Shown here: one piece after another, positions 7,545 through 14,869 of the stretch
Layout of the letters: each line of letters starts with the position of its first letter
Numbering within the stretch: position 1 is the first letter of the stretch
NCBI GenBank assembly: GCA_017514845.1
Contig: JAFWIM010000053.1
Span: forward strand, 1 to 37,276
Origin: Lachnospiraceae bacterium
GTDB lineage: Bacteria; Bacillota; Clostridia; Lachnospirales; Lachnospiraceae
Reading direction: 5' to 3'
DNA length: 37,276 nucleotides
Notes under the pieces: model-generated
The model's input: the letters and a program-made list of their open reading frames with translations, nothing else
Told to the model about the DNA's origin: nothing
The model's database searches: none
Translations under genes and position numbers: made by a program

Positions 7545-8433
7545 ATCCTAATTTTGCGAGAAGTTCCTGTTTTTTCTGCGTGAATTCAGCCTCTGTGAGA
7601 ATACCCATATCCCTCAGCTCTCCGAGCTTATTCAGAGCGTCGTAAATTGCCTCGATCTGCTCGGCCGGCGGCATGATTTGCGCGTTCGTGTAGGATTCTT
7701 CCGGAACTGCGTAAGCCGGAGGAGCATCGAACCGAGGTCTCGCGTAGAAAGCACCCTCCGGGATCGCGTCGTCATCGATCGTATCGTAATCCAAAGCGGT
7801 TCCCACACTGTCGAGGGGCTGCTCCGAATTCTCGGAGTCGGCATAAATACTTGCGGACATCCATGAGGATGTGACCGGCGCTTCATGTTTCTCGGGAGAA
7901 GCTTTGACTTCTTCTATTTCAGTGTTCTCGGCCCTGCTGACCTTGGCTTTTGCGGCCCGGATCTGGTTCTCGATGCTGTCCTGGATTTCTTCTCTGGAGA
8001 GATTCGCGTCGGCGGGATCCGGTTCCAGCGAATACTTGTTGACTCCGCCGGCATTGCTCTTGAACGAACCGCGGCGGCCTTCTGCCATAGCGAGCGCTTT
8101 CTGCTCGAGTTTGGCATTGAGCCTGTTCTGCCGCATCTCGGCGGCCGTGTTGATGACAAAGCGGACGATTCCCATGACCGAGAGGGCGATGAGTCCGATC
8201 AGAATGATCTGATAGCCGAACTTGTTGGATCGAAGAAAAACGCCGTATAGTATATAGACAACGAGCAGCGTTGTCATGATTTTTCTGAGCAGTTTGCCCG
8301 GATTGCCGGCCATGAACAGCGATACCAGATATACCGCACAGATTATGATGCAGATGCCCATATGCGCGCTCCACTGTGCCGAGAGGTAGTCCGGGATATG
8401 TCTAAGATGTACCAGTATTGTTTCTGTCTGCAC
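7543..8433 (-). CDS. Membrane protein with C-terminal SHOCT domain
   Basis: The 296-residue protein has two or three hydrophobic segments near the N-terminus (MGICIIICAVYLVSLFMAG; KIMTTLLVVYILYGVFL; IILIGLIALSVMGIVRFVI). A charged linker follows, with a helical EIQDSIENQIRAAKAKVSRAE stretch, then a Pro/Asp-rich region. The last 30 residues (KLGELRDMGILTEAEFTQKKQELLAKLG) are a clear SHOCT domain, a short C-terminal module thought to mediate oligomerisation. I chose the GTG start at 8433 because GGAGG lies 6 nt upstream; nothing supports the upstream frame. The function is unknown. It has its own promoter and is divergent from glnS, with a palindromic repeat between them. Confidence 0.78.
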   Translation of the reverse strand: MQTETILVHLRHIPDYLSAQWSAHMGICIIICAVYLVSLFMAGNPGKLLRKIMTTLLVVYILYGVFLRSNKFGYQIILIGLIALSVMGIVRFVINTAAEMRQNRLNAKLEQKALAMAEGRRGSFKSNAGGVNKYSLEPDPADANLSREEIQDSIENQIRAAKAKVSRAENTEIEEVKASPEKHEAPVTSSWMSASIYADSENSEQPLDSVGTALDYDTIDDDAIPEGAFYARPRFDAPPAYAVPEESYTNAQIMPPAEQIEAIYDALNKLGELRDMGILTEAEFTQKKQELLAKLG

Positions 8434-8468
8434 AGCACACCTCCAATTACATAGTCCTTTGAATGGAC

Positions 8469-8497
8469 ATAGTAACACAAAAGTATCATAAAATCAA
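8469..8497 (-). promoter_or_regulatory. Promoter of the SHOCT membrane protein gene
   Basis: Read on the minus strand, TTGATT (8497-8492), a 17-nt spacer and TACTAT (8474-8469) lie about 35 nt upstream of the GTG start. Confidence 0.6.
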
Positions 8498-8546
8498 ATA
8501 CTAAAACTATTCGCGCGCAGTCAATGGTGCAGTTTCGCATCATATA

Positions 8547-8743
8547 ACAGTTCAGACGGGCTGTTCTTAAAAGTCGTTTCCGGCAGCAAAGCATCCATCT
8601 TCGTGAGAAAAGCATTGCAGGTCCGACCGAGAGATCAAAAACGCGAATGCGTTTTTTAAGTTCGCAGGGAAGGACCTGCGCTTTTCGATGAAGATGATGT
8701 TTGAGCCGGGCACTGGAACTTCGATACAGCCTGCCTCTACTGT
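8547..8743. repeat. 197-bp palindromic repeat, copy B
   Basis: The outer arms ACAGTTCAGACGGGCTG (8547-8563) and CAGCCTGCCTCTACTGT (to 8743) are near-complementary. Inside, CGGCAGCAAAGCATCCATCTTCGTGAG pairs loosely with the GATGAAGATGATGTTTG arm, then GCAGGTCC pairs exactly with GGACCTGC. The apex is its own hairpin, AAAACGC-GAAT-GCGTTTT. The copy fills the space between the SHOCT gene promoter and glnS. Short minus-strand frames here are by-products of the repeat. Confidence 0.85.
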
Positions 8744-8880
8744 TACTATGTCGCGGCGGTATCGGTAAACTGGCAGAGAACACATTTGCATCTTATATGA
8801 AGCTATGATAAACTGACAAAATGGAGCGGTGATGAAGAAACCGCGTCCGCTTAATGAGGAGATGAAGGAGGCTGCTTTTT

Positions 8881-10581
8881 ATGGCTAATGAGAAGACGGA
8901 AGCTGTGACGACTGAGAAGAAAGAGGTCGTATCCAGAAATTTTATAGAGGAGATCATTGACGAGGATCTGGCGGAGGGCAGATACGAGAAGATCCGCACA
9001 AGATTTCCGCCGGAACCCAACGGGTATCTGCATATAGGACATGCAAAATCAATTCTTCTGAACTATGGTCTGGCAAAAGAGTACAACGGAGATTTCAATC
9101 TCAGATTCGATGACACCAACCCGACGAAGGAGAAGATCGAATTCGTCGAGTCTATCAAGAAAGACGTCGAGTGGCTCGGAGCCGATTTCGGTGACAGACT
9201 GTATTTTGCCTCCGACTATTTCGGCATTATGTATGAGAAAGCCGTCCTTCTCATTAAGAAGGGTCTGGCTTACGTATGCGATCTCTCCGCCGAGGAGATC
9301 CGTGAGTACCGCGGAACCCTGAAGGAGCCCGGAAAGAACAGCCCTTACCGTGACCGTTCAATCGAGGAAAATCTGAAGCTCTTTACGGAGATGAAGGAAG
9401 GCGTGTATCCGGACGGCTCAAAGGTGCTCCGCGCGAAAATCGATATGAGTGCTCCCAACATTAACATGCGCGACCCAGTCATCTACCGTATCGCTCGCCT
9501 TTCCCACCACAATACGGGGGACGCATGGTGCATTTATCCGATGTATGATTTTGCGCATCCGATCGAGGACGCGATCGAGGGTATCACTCACTCGATCTGC
9601 ACGCTTGAGTTCGAGGATCACAGACCACTGTATGAATGGGTCGTAGACAATACGGAGTGGGAGCATCCGCCGAAGCAGATTGAATTTGCAAAGATGTATC
9701 TTACAAATGTTGTCACCGGAAAACGCTACATCAAGCGCCTCGTCGAGGACGGCATCGTTGACGGATGGGATGACCCGCGCCTTGTGACCATTGCAGCACT
9801 GCGCCGCCGCGGATTCACCCCTGAATCCATTCAGAAGTTCGTCGAGCTGGTTGGCGTGGCCAAGGCAGATTCTTCAGTGGACTATGCAATGCTGGAGTAC
9901 TGCATCCGCGAGGATCTCAAGATGAAGGTGCCGCGCATGATGGCAGTTCTTGACCCGATCAAGCTTGTGATCGACAATTATCCGGAAGGCGTGACTGAGA
10001 TGCTCGAGGCAGATAACAACCTCGAGAACCCGGAGGCGGGCAAGCGCCTCGTTCCGCTCGGACGTGAGCTGTATATTGAGAGAGACGACTTTATGGAGAC
10101 GCCGATCCCGAAGTACAAGAGACTGTACCCGGGCAATGAGGTCCGACTCATGCACGCTTACTTCGTAAAGGCAGTCAGCTGTGAGAAGGATGAGAGCGGC
10201 AATGTGACTGTCGTACACTGCACCTATGATCCCGAGACCAAAGTCGGCACAGGATTCACGGGGCGCAAGGTCAAGGGGACCATCCACTGGGTGCCGGCCA
10301 AGGAAGCGGTCACAGCCACTGTACGCCTCTATGAGAACCTTGTGGATGAGGAGAAGGGAGTCTATAATAAAGAGGACGGATCGCTCAATCTGAACCCGAA
10401 CTCCCTGACCGTGATTGAAAAAGCAAAGCTTGAGCCCGCACTTCTCGATGTGAAGCCGTATGACAGCTTCCAGTTCGTGCGCAGCGGCTACTACTGTGTC
10501 GATGCGAAGGACTCCAGAGAAGGCGCGCCGGTCTTTAACAGAATTGTCACGATGAAGAGCTCGTTCAAGCTTCCGAAGTAA
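8881..10581 (+). CDS. glnS: Glutaminyl-tRNA synthetase
   Basis: GlnRS charges tRNA-Gln with glutamine. The 566-residue protein has the class I signature [18 protein letters not shown] with HIGH at 51-54, then DDTNPTKE and [23 protein letters not shown], and a C-terminal beta-barrel region ([11 protein letters not shown]) that binds the anticodon. The KMSKS loop reads [11 protein letters not shown] (T279-G280-K281-R282), unlike the MSKR of E. coli GlnRS. DDTNP and the DPRL segment separate it from GltX. The start follows AAGGAGG. Many Firmicutes lack GlnRS and use GatCAB, so its presence is worth noting. The upstream leader contains a small hairpin (AGCGG with CCGCT) but no T-box. Confidence 0.94.
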   Translation: MANEKTEAVTTEKKEVVSRNFIEEIIDEDLAEGRYEKIRTRFPPEPNGYLHIGHAKSILLNYGLAKEYNGDFNLRFDDTNPTKEKIEFVESIKKDVEWLGADFGDRLYFASDYFGIMYEKAVLLIKKGLAYVCDLSAEEIREYRGTLKEPGKNSPYRDRSIEENLKLFTEMKEGVYPDGSKVLRAKIDMSAPNINMRDPVIYRIARLSHHNTGDAWCIYPMYDFAHPIEDAIEGITHSICTLEFEDHRPLYEWVVDNTEWEHPPKQIEFAKMYLTNVVTGKRYIKRLVEDGIVDGWDDPRLVTIAALRRRGFTPESIQKFVELVGVAKADSSVDYAMLEYCIREDLKMKVPRMMAVLDPIKLVIDNYPEGVTEMLEADNNLENPEAGKRLVPLGRELYIERDDFMETPIPKYKRLYPGNEVRLMHAYFVKAVSCEKDESGNVTVVHCTYDPETKVGTGFTGRKVKGTIHWVPAKEAVTATVRLYENLVDEEKGVYNKEDGSLNLNPNSLTVIEKAKLEPALLDVKPYDSFQFVRSGYYCVDAKDSREGAPVFNRIVTMKSSFKLPK

Positions 10582-10659
10582 ACAGATTCGAGACTTGTTC
10601 TAAAAAGGCTGCCATATATCCTGAAGGAGAAAATGCGGACAGCGAAGAGGAGGTGCCAT

Positions 10660-10923
10660 ATGGCTGAATTTAGCATTGAATGCCTTAATACCTTTCTTGA
10701 GAATCAGGACAGACTTTTTGATGAGCCGGTGGCGGATACGATCGATGAGGCCAACGCTTTCCTCGAGGACGTGATGGCCGAGGTCGTCGATTCGATCGAC
10801 GATGTCAGAGACTATCTTGACCAGTCCGGAATGGACGTTGACGGGATGTCCGATGAGGAGATCGAGGAGGCGGCGGAGGTCTTTGCGCTGCCGTCGGGCG
10901 GTTATCTTATTGTGGAAGCCTGA
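10660..10923 (+). CDS. Small acidic protein of unknown function
   Basis: The 87-residue protein is very acidic (Asp/Glu-rich) and looks mostly helical: SIECLNTFLENQDRLFDEPVADTIDEANAFLEDVMAEVVDSIDDVRDYLDQSGMDVDGMSDEEIEEAAEVFALPSGGYLIVEA. I do not recognise a domain. Its reality is supported by GAGGAGG 7 nt before the ATG at 10660, good coding usage, and placement between glnS and the aldehyde-dehydrogenase-like gene with short gaps. No membrane segment or signal is seen. The conserved-looking ending ALPSGGYLIVE suggests a folded protein and not a random frame. Confidence 0.75.
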   Translation: MAEFSIECLNTFLENQDRLFDEPVADTIDEANAFLEDVMAEVVDSIDDVRDYLDQSGMDVDGMSDEEIEEAAEVFALPSGGYLIVEA

Positions 10924-10965
10924 TGTATCTTATGACCGGAAATCGCGGTGTACGGAGGCCGGACC

Positions 10966-11931
10966 ATGGCGGATGAGAAGATGAGAGAGCTCTTTTTGAG
11001 CGGTAAGACAACAGACCGGGAGTACCGCGGGATGACCCTCGGGAAACTTTATTCGGATGTCAGGGCGAAAAAGAATGATATTGTCGGCTGTCTGGCAGGA
11101 GATCTGGGCAGGCCGGCCAAGGAGTGCGCGTTCATCTATTCGTCAATGATAGAGAAGCCTCTGCGCATTGCGGCTAAAAAGGACTGGACAAAGTGGCGCT
11201 GGATGGCGCCGGTTCTGCCGGATGTCATAACGACAGGACGCCTTTACAGAAAGCCGCTCGGGCTTGTCCTCATTGAGGCGGACCCGAGAGAACCGTTCCT
11301 TTTTGCATTCCCCAGATTTCTCGCGTCGCTCATGGCGGGAAATCCGACAGTGCTGTCCTACGCCGGAAGAAAGACAAGTACGGGTTCTCTTCTTACGGAG
11401 CTTGCAAATGCAGCCATACCCGCCGAATTCGGTATGATCGTGCCTGAGGGCGGAGAGCTTCCGGCGGAAGAGATGGATTATGTGTTTGCCGAAGAGTATC
11501 CGGGGCGGGTCTGCGCTGTTTTTGACGGCACGGCGGATTACGACAAGGGGGCCGAGAAGCTGGTCTATGCGTGGAGAAGGATGGAAGGACTGAACGGCGT
11601 AAAGCCGGAGGTCATTTACTGCCCGGCATCCATGCGCAACGCTCTCGTGAAACAGATCGACAAGTGGGCCAGAAGGGCACCGGATGACCCGGAAGGCCGC
11701 AAAGTATGCGTGATCGGAGTGAGCGGAGACGAAGAGCTTGCCGAAAGGCTTGAGGCCGAGGGCGAAATGTTCGCTCTCTACATGTTCTCGAATGAAGACA
11801 CGTACGCACTGAGAATCGCTCTCGAGAGACCGTACAAGTACGCGAGTGTGAACAGTGTCACGCTGCGCTCTCCGTCGATGAAAGCGTACTTTGATAAATC
11901 GGTCACTTCAAAAATGATCATGATGAGATAA
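10966..11931 (+). CDS. Degenerate aldehyde-dehydrogenase-like protein
   Basis: The 321-residue protein resembles the N-terminal cofactor domain of class 3 aldehyde dehydrogenases. DLGRPAKEC sits where DLGK is usual, and PLGLVLIEADPREPFLFAFPRFLASLMAGNPTVLS sits where PLGvvLIi-PWNYP-AAGN-VLKPSE is usual. The lysine of KPSE, the catalytic glutamate segment and the active-site cysteine are not visible, and the protein is over 100 residues shorter than an active enzyme. The end (ALRIALERPYKYASVNSVTLRS) still looks like the family. It is probably catalytically dead. The ATG at 10966 follows GGAGG by 7 nt. It is 8 nt upstream of the lysozyme-like gene, so they share a transcript. Confidence 0.7.
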   Translation: MADEKMRELFLSGKTTDREYRGMTLGKLYSDVRAKKNDIVGCLAGDLGRPAKECAFIYSSMIEKPLRIAAKKDWTKWRWMAPVLPDVITTGRLYRKPLGLVLIEADPREPFLFAFPRFLASLMAGNPTVLSYAGRKTSTGSLLTELANAAIPAEFGMIVPEGGELPAEEMDYVFAEEYPGRVCAVFDGTADYDKGAEKLVYAWRRMEGLNGVKPEVIYCPASMRNALVKQIDKWARRAPDDPEGRKVCVIGVSGDEELAERLEAEGEMFALYMFSNEDTYALRIALERPYKYASVNSVTLRSPSMKAYFDKSVTSKMIMMR

Positions 11932-11939
11932 GGATATTA

Positions 11940-12611
11940 GTGAAAAAACAGACGAGTAAAAAATCAGCCGGCAGGACCGGCAGAAAAGCGAAGAGAGGGC
12001 GAGAAGGGAACCAGATCAGGAAGCTTAACCTGCTTCTTATTCTGGTGGCCGGTATCGGCCTCCTTCTTTTTACAGCGGTCGTTCTTTTGCGGCAGCGCGC
12101 GACCATGACGGCCAGCGATCCGACAAGCCTGTCGGACGCTGTACTTGAGTACAGAGATACGGTCGAATTTTATGCCGAAAAGAACGATATAACGGAATAT
12201 ACAGAGTATCTTCTCGCCATCATGCAGGTCGAGACCGGAGGACTGGGAGATGATGTCATGCAGTCGAGCGAATCGCTCGGTCTTCCGCCGGGTTCACTGG
12301 ATTCGGAGGATTCGATTGCCCAGGGCTGCAGCTATTTTGCTGAGATCCTCGGCGACGCGGAGAAGAAAAATTGCGATCTTGATGCTGTGATCCAGGCCTA
12401 CAATTTCGGAATCGACTATCTGGATTTCGCCGCGGAGCGCGGCGGTGACAGTGATCTTGATATGGCGACGGAGTTCGCTGAGTGGAAATCCGGAGGGGAA
12501 AAGACGGAGTATAGCTCCGCTCTGGCTCTTGAAGTGAACGGCGGGTGGAGGTACAAGTACGGCAATATGTTTTATGCGGAACTTGTAAAAAAGATCGTGG
12601 AGAATCTGTAA
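11940..12611 (+). CDS. Membrane-anchored lysozyme-like protein (CwlT N-domain family)
   Basis: The 223-residue protein has a very basic N-terminus (KKQTSKKSAGRTGRKAKRGREG), one membrane segment (LLLILVAGIGLLLFTAVVLL), and an extracytoplasmic domain. That domain carries VEFYAEKNDITEYTEYLLAIMQVETGG, DVMQSSESLG, SIAQGCSYFAEIL and AVIQAYNFGIDYL. This pattern is that of the lysozyme-like domain found in CwlT and Tn916 Orf14, where the Glu of QVE(S/T)GG is catalytic. It should cleave peptidoglycan at the outer membrane face. The start is GTG at 11940, with AAGGA 6 nt upstream. No phage or conjugation genes are nearby, so a housekeeping wall role is likely. Confidence 0.82.
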   Translation: MKKQTSKKSAGRTGRKAKRGREGNQIRKLNLLLILVAGIGLLLFTAVVLLRQRATMTASDPTSLSDAVLEYRDTVEFYAEKNDITEYTEYLLAIMQVETGGLGDDVMQSSESLGLPPGSLDSEDSIAQGCSYFAEILGDAEKKNCDLDAVIQAYNFGIDYLDFAAERGGDSDLDMATEFAEWKSGGEKTEYSSALALEVNGGWRYKYGNMFYAELVKKIVENL

Positions 12612-12621
12612 GACTGAAACT

Positions 12622-12655
12622 TCTATGAAGCGCAGCAGGGCCCTGCGTTCATAGA
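12622..12655. other. Hairpin without U-tract after the lysozyme-like gene
   Basis: TCTATGAA (12622-12629) pairs with TTCATAGA (12648-12655), continuing inward as CGCAG with CTGCG past one bulged G. No T-run follows, so it is not a clear terminator. The rest of the gap to 12770 shows only a short tandem TTAGAACTTAGAAC (from 12716). Confidence 0.6.
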
Positions 12656-12769
12656 GCTGGCGCGCCGAATGGAGGCGGAGGTTCGTATCCGGATCAACTG
12701 TTGGCCTGACTTAGAACTTAGAACGGCTGGTTAGTATCAGCTGCAGAATATGTGAGAAAAAGTAAGAAT

Positions 12770-13693
12770 ATGAGACAGCGGATGATTTCGGAAGTTCTCA
12801 AAGAGAGATACGGCACCAAGGTCTACCGCCTCGCCCTCACAAGCGGCGCGACCTGCCCGAACAGGGACGGCACATGCGTCCTTCCGGACGGAACCCGCCT
12901 TTATGGCGGCTGTACGTTCTGCTCAGAGGGCGGATCGGGAGAATTTGCAGCGCCGTTTCTTCCTGTGCGGGAACAGATAGATCGAGCGAGGCGCAGGGTG
13001 GATGCCAAGATACCCGCGAGGATACCGGCGGAGGACAGGCGCTATATCGCGTATTTTCAATCATTTACGAATACATACGGACCGACGGAGCGCTTCCGGA
13101 GAATGTTCGAGGAGGCAATCAGCCATCCCCAGGTCGTCGCTCTGTCTGTGGGCACGAGACCTGACTGTCTTCCGGAGGAGACAGTTGACATGTTGAGGAA
13201 TCTTAAGGAGACGTACGGGAAAGACGTCTGGGTGGAGCTCGGGCTTCAGACCGTCAATGAAGAGACGGCCGCGCGCATCCACAGAGGTTATATGCTTCCT
13301 GTCTTCGAGGACGCCTACAGACGTCTCACAGATGCGGGACTGACTGTTATTATCCACGTCATCCTGTACCTGCCCGGGGAGAGCCGCGAGGATATGCTGT
13401 CGACGATTCGCTATCTAGCGGATCTTGACCCCGCTCCGGGCGGAGTGAAGCTTCAGCTGCTGAACATATTGCGGGGAACAGAGATGGCGGCCGCGTACGA
13501 AGCGGACCCATTCAATCTTCCGACCCTCGACGAGTATGCGGGCTTTGTCAAAGAGTGCCTGAATCTGCTCCCGGCGGAGACGGTGATTCACAGGCTGACG
13601 GGAGACGGGCCGAAAAAACTTCTCATAGCGCCGCTGTGGGCAGCGGATAAAAAGCGTGTCATTAATAAAATGAGGTGTATATGCGGTTATTGA
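12770..13693 (+). CDS. TIGR01212-type radical SAM protein (YhcC/YtqA-like)
   Basis: The protein (307 residues from the ATG at 12770; a GTG at 12752 is also possible, and neither has a strong ribosome site) matches the TIGR01212 family. It begins with KVYRLALTSGATCPNRDGT, then GGCTFCSEGG. The Fe-S cysteines are C29 or C36 with C48 and C51, the wide spacing known for this family. Downstream are VELGLQTVNEETAARIHRGY and VIIHVILYLPGESREDM, the sugar- and SAM-binding strands of the barrel. The substrate is not established. The gene end overlaps the start of the YdcF-type gene by 13 nt, so translation is likely coupled. Confidence 0.88.
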   Translation: MRQRMISEVLKERYGTKVYRLALTSGATCPNRDGTCVLPDGTRLYGGCTFCSEGGSGEFAAPFLPVREQIDRARRRVDAKIPARIPAEDRRYIAYFQSFTNTYGPTERFRRMFEEAISHPQVVALSVGTRPDCLPEETVDMLRNLKETYGKDVWVELGLQTVNEETAARIHRGYMLPVFEDAYRRLTDAGLTVIIHVILYLPGESREDMLSTIRYLADLDPAPGGVKLQLLNILRGTEMAAAYEADPFNLPTLDEYAGFVKECLNLLPAETVIHRLTGDGPKKLLIAPLWAADKKRVINKMRCICGY

Positions 13694-14433
13694 GCGGAAT
13701 CCTGCTTGTCTGCGGGATCATGAGTTTTTTATACGGAATCATGATATGGATGATCCAGTCGGGCAGCATGTTCTTTGCTGCCTGGTTTCTTCTGGCGGGA
13801 GTATTCCTTCTGGCGGCGGTGGGCTCTCATACTGGGCTCGTCATGTCTGTACCGGTATGGGTCCGGGCGGTGCTGCTTGTCATGCTGGCTTTTGTTATCG
13901 CGGTATTTGTGCTCGTCGAGGTCCGGATCGCCTCCTGTTTCAGCATGCAGGCGGAGCCGGGCATGGATTATATCGTAGTGCTGGGGGCTCAGGTAAAGGA
14001 GGACGGACCGAGCGTCGTGCTGAAGTACAGGCTGGACGCCGCGTATGATTACCTGACCGAGAACCCCGGTACAAAGTGTATTGTGACCGGTTCACAGGGG
14101 ACAAACGAACCTGTGACCGAGGCTTTCGGCATGCAGCAATATCTCGTATCCCGGGGAATCGACGCTTCGCGCGTGATTCTGGAAGAGCGGGCGGAAAATA
14201 CGGTACAGAACCTTGTCTACAGCAGAGAGCTGATGGAGGGGGAGGATGCCTCCGCGGCGATCGTCACCAACAACTTCCACCTCTTCAGAGCCCTGCATAT
14301 AGCTGCCGCCCACGGTTACGGGGACGTGCAGGGGATATCTGCCTACTCTACCGCGCTGTATCTGCCCAATAATATGGTGCGGGAGTTCTTCGGCGTTGCC
14401 AAGGACCTACTGAAGGGTGATCTTGTGTGGTGA
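13681..14433 (+). CDS. YdcF/SanA-type DUF218 membrane protein
   Basis: The 250-residue protein has three or four N-terminal membrane segments (to about residue 85), then a DUF218 domain. That domain shows DYIVVLGAQVKEDGPSVVLKYRLDAAYDYL, CIVTGSQG, EAFGMQQYLVSRGIDASRVILEERAENTVQNL and AAIVTNNFHLFRAL, with the acidic and asparagine residues conserved in the family. Members have been linked to envelope integrity and lipid-carrier handling, but the activity is not settled. The ATG at 13681 follows TGAGGTG and lies inside the end of the radical SAM gene. A hairpin (CCTCGT with ACGAGG, 14448-14470) without a U-tract follows the gene. Confidence 0.87.
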   Translation: MRLLSGILLVCGIMSFLYGIMIWMIQSGSMFFAAWFLLAGVFLLAAVGSHTGLVMSVPVWVRAVLLVMLAFVIAVFVLVEVRIASCFSMQAEPGMDYIVVLGAQVKEDGPSVVLKYRLDAAYDYLTENPGTKCIVTGSQGTNEPVTEAFGMQQYLVSRGIDASRVILEERAENTVQNLVYSRELMEGEDASAAIVTNNFHLFRALHIAAAHGYGDVQGISAYSTALYLPNNMVREFFGVAKDLLKGDLVW

Positions 14434-14500
14434 TGTCTGTGATCATTCCTCGTAGACTTACGTCACGAGGATCCTGTGTTGAAGATTGAATAGTATCGTG

Positions 14501-14694
14501 ACAGTTCAGGCAGGCTGCTCTTGATATTCGAATCAGGCGCAAAGCATCCATCTTCGTGAGAAAAGCATTGGCGGTCCGACCGAGAGATCGAATAATGCAA
14601 GACATTTTTCAAGCTCAAGGGAAGGACCGGCGTTTTTCGATGAAGATGGTGTTTGCGCCCGATATGTAATGGCGATGCAGCCTGCCTTAACTGT
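14501..14694. repeat. 194-bp palindromic repeat, copy C
   Basis: The outer arms ACAGTTCAGGCAGGCTG and CAGCCTGCCTTAACTGT are complementary at 16 of 17 positions. The core GGCGCAAAGCATCCATCTTCGTGAG faces GATGAAGATGGTGTTTGCGCC, and GGTCC faces GGACC. The apex holds a weaker hairpin (GAATAATG with CATTTTTC). It lies between the YdcF-type gene and the CIRCE element of htpG. Confidence 0.87.
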
Positions 14695-14709
14695 CTTTAT
14701 CTTCAGTTG

Positions 14710-14736
14710 TTAGCACTCGTTCAAAAAGAGTGCTGA
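14710..14736 (+). promoter_or_regulatory. CIRCE operator (HrcA site) of htpG
   Basis: TTAGCACTC, 9 nt, then GAGTGCTGA matches the CIRCE consensus (TTAGCACTC-N9-GAGTGCTAA) with a single change. It lies 8 nt upstream of the -35 box, so HrcA would act from just upstream of the promoter. Confidence 0.95.
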
Positions 14737-14744
14737 TTTTTCTC

Positions 14745-14772
14745 TTGACATTTTTAATGACGGGGCTATAAT
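14745..14772 (+). promoter_or_regulatory. Promoter of htpG
   Basis: TTGACA (14745-14750), a 16-nt spacer and TATAAT (14767-14772) are consensus sigma-A boxes. The leader of about 90 nt can fold with CAGGTG (14799) against CACCTG (14845) and an inner GCGG/CCGC stem. Confidence 0.92.
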
Positions 14773-14869
14773 TCTAAAGTGTGAAAAAGGACAGAACAGG
14801 TGATGCGTAGAACGCGCGGAAGCGGTACAAAAGACCGCGGGGACACCTGACAAAAGAGGAGTGATAAAC

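Noticed and set aside
8567-8791. Short minus-strand frames sharing QCFSHEDGCFAAG with one at 16940-17122
   Set aside because: The shared peptide comes from the palindromic DNA repeat read in one frame; the copies differ elsewhere and have no ribosome sites.
8821-8880. Possible T-box upstream of glnS (AAACCGCG resembles part of the T-box sequence)
   Set aside because: The leader is too short, and no specifier loop or following terminator is visible.
11940-12611. Prophage or conjugative element signalled by the CwlT-like lysozyme
   Set aside because: No integrase, structural, relaxase or type IV secretion genes are nearby, and the flanks are housekeeping genes.
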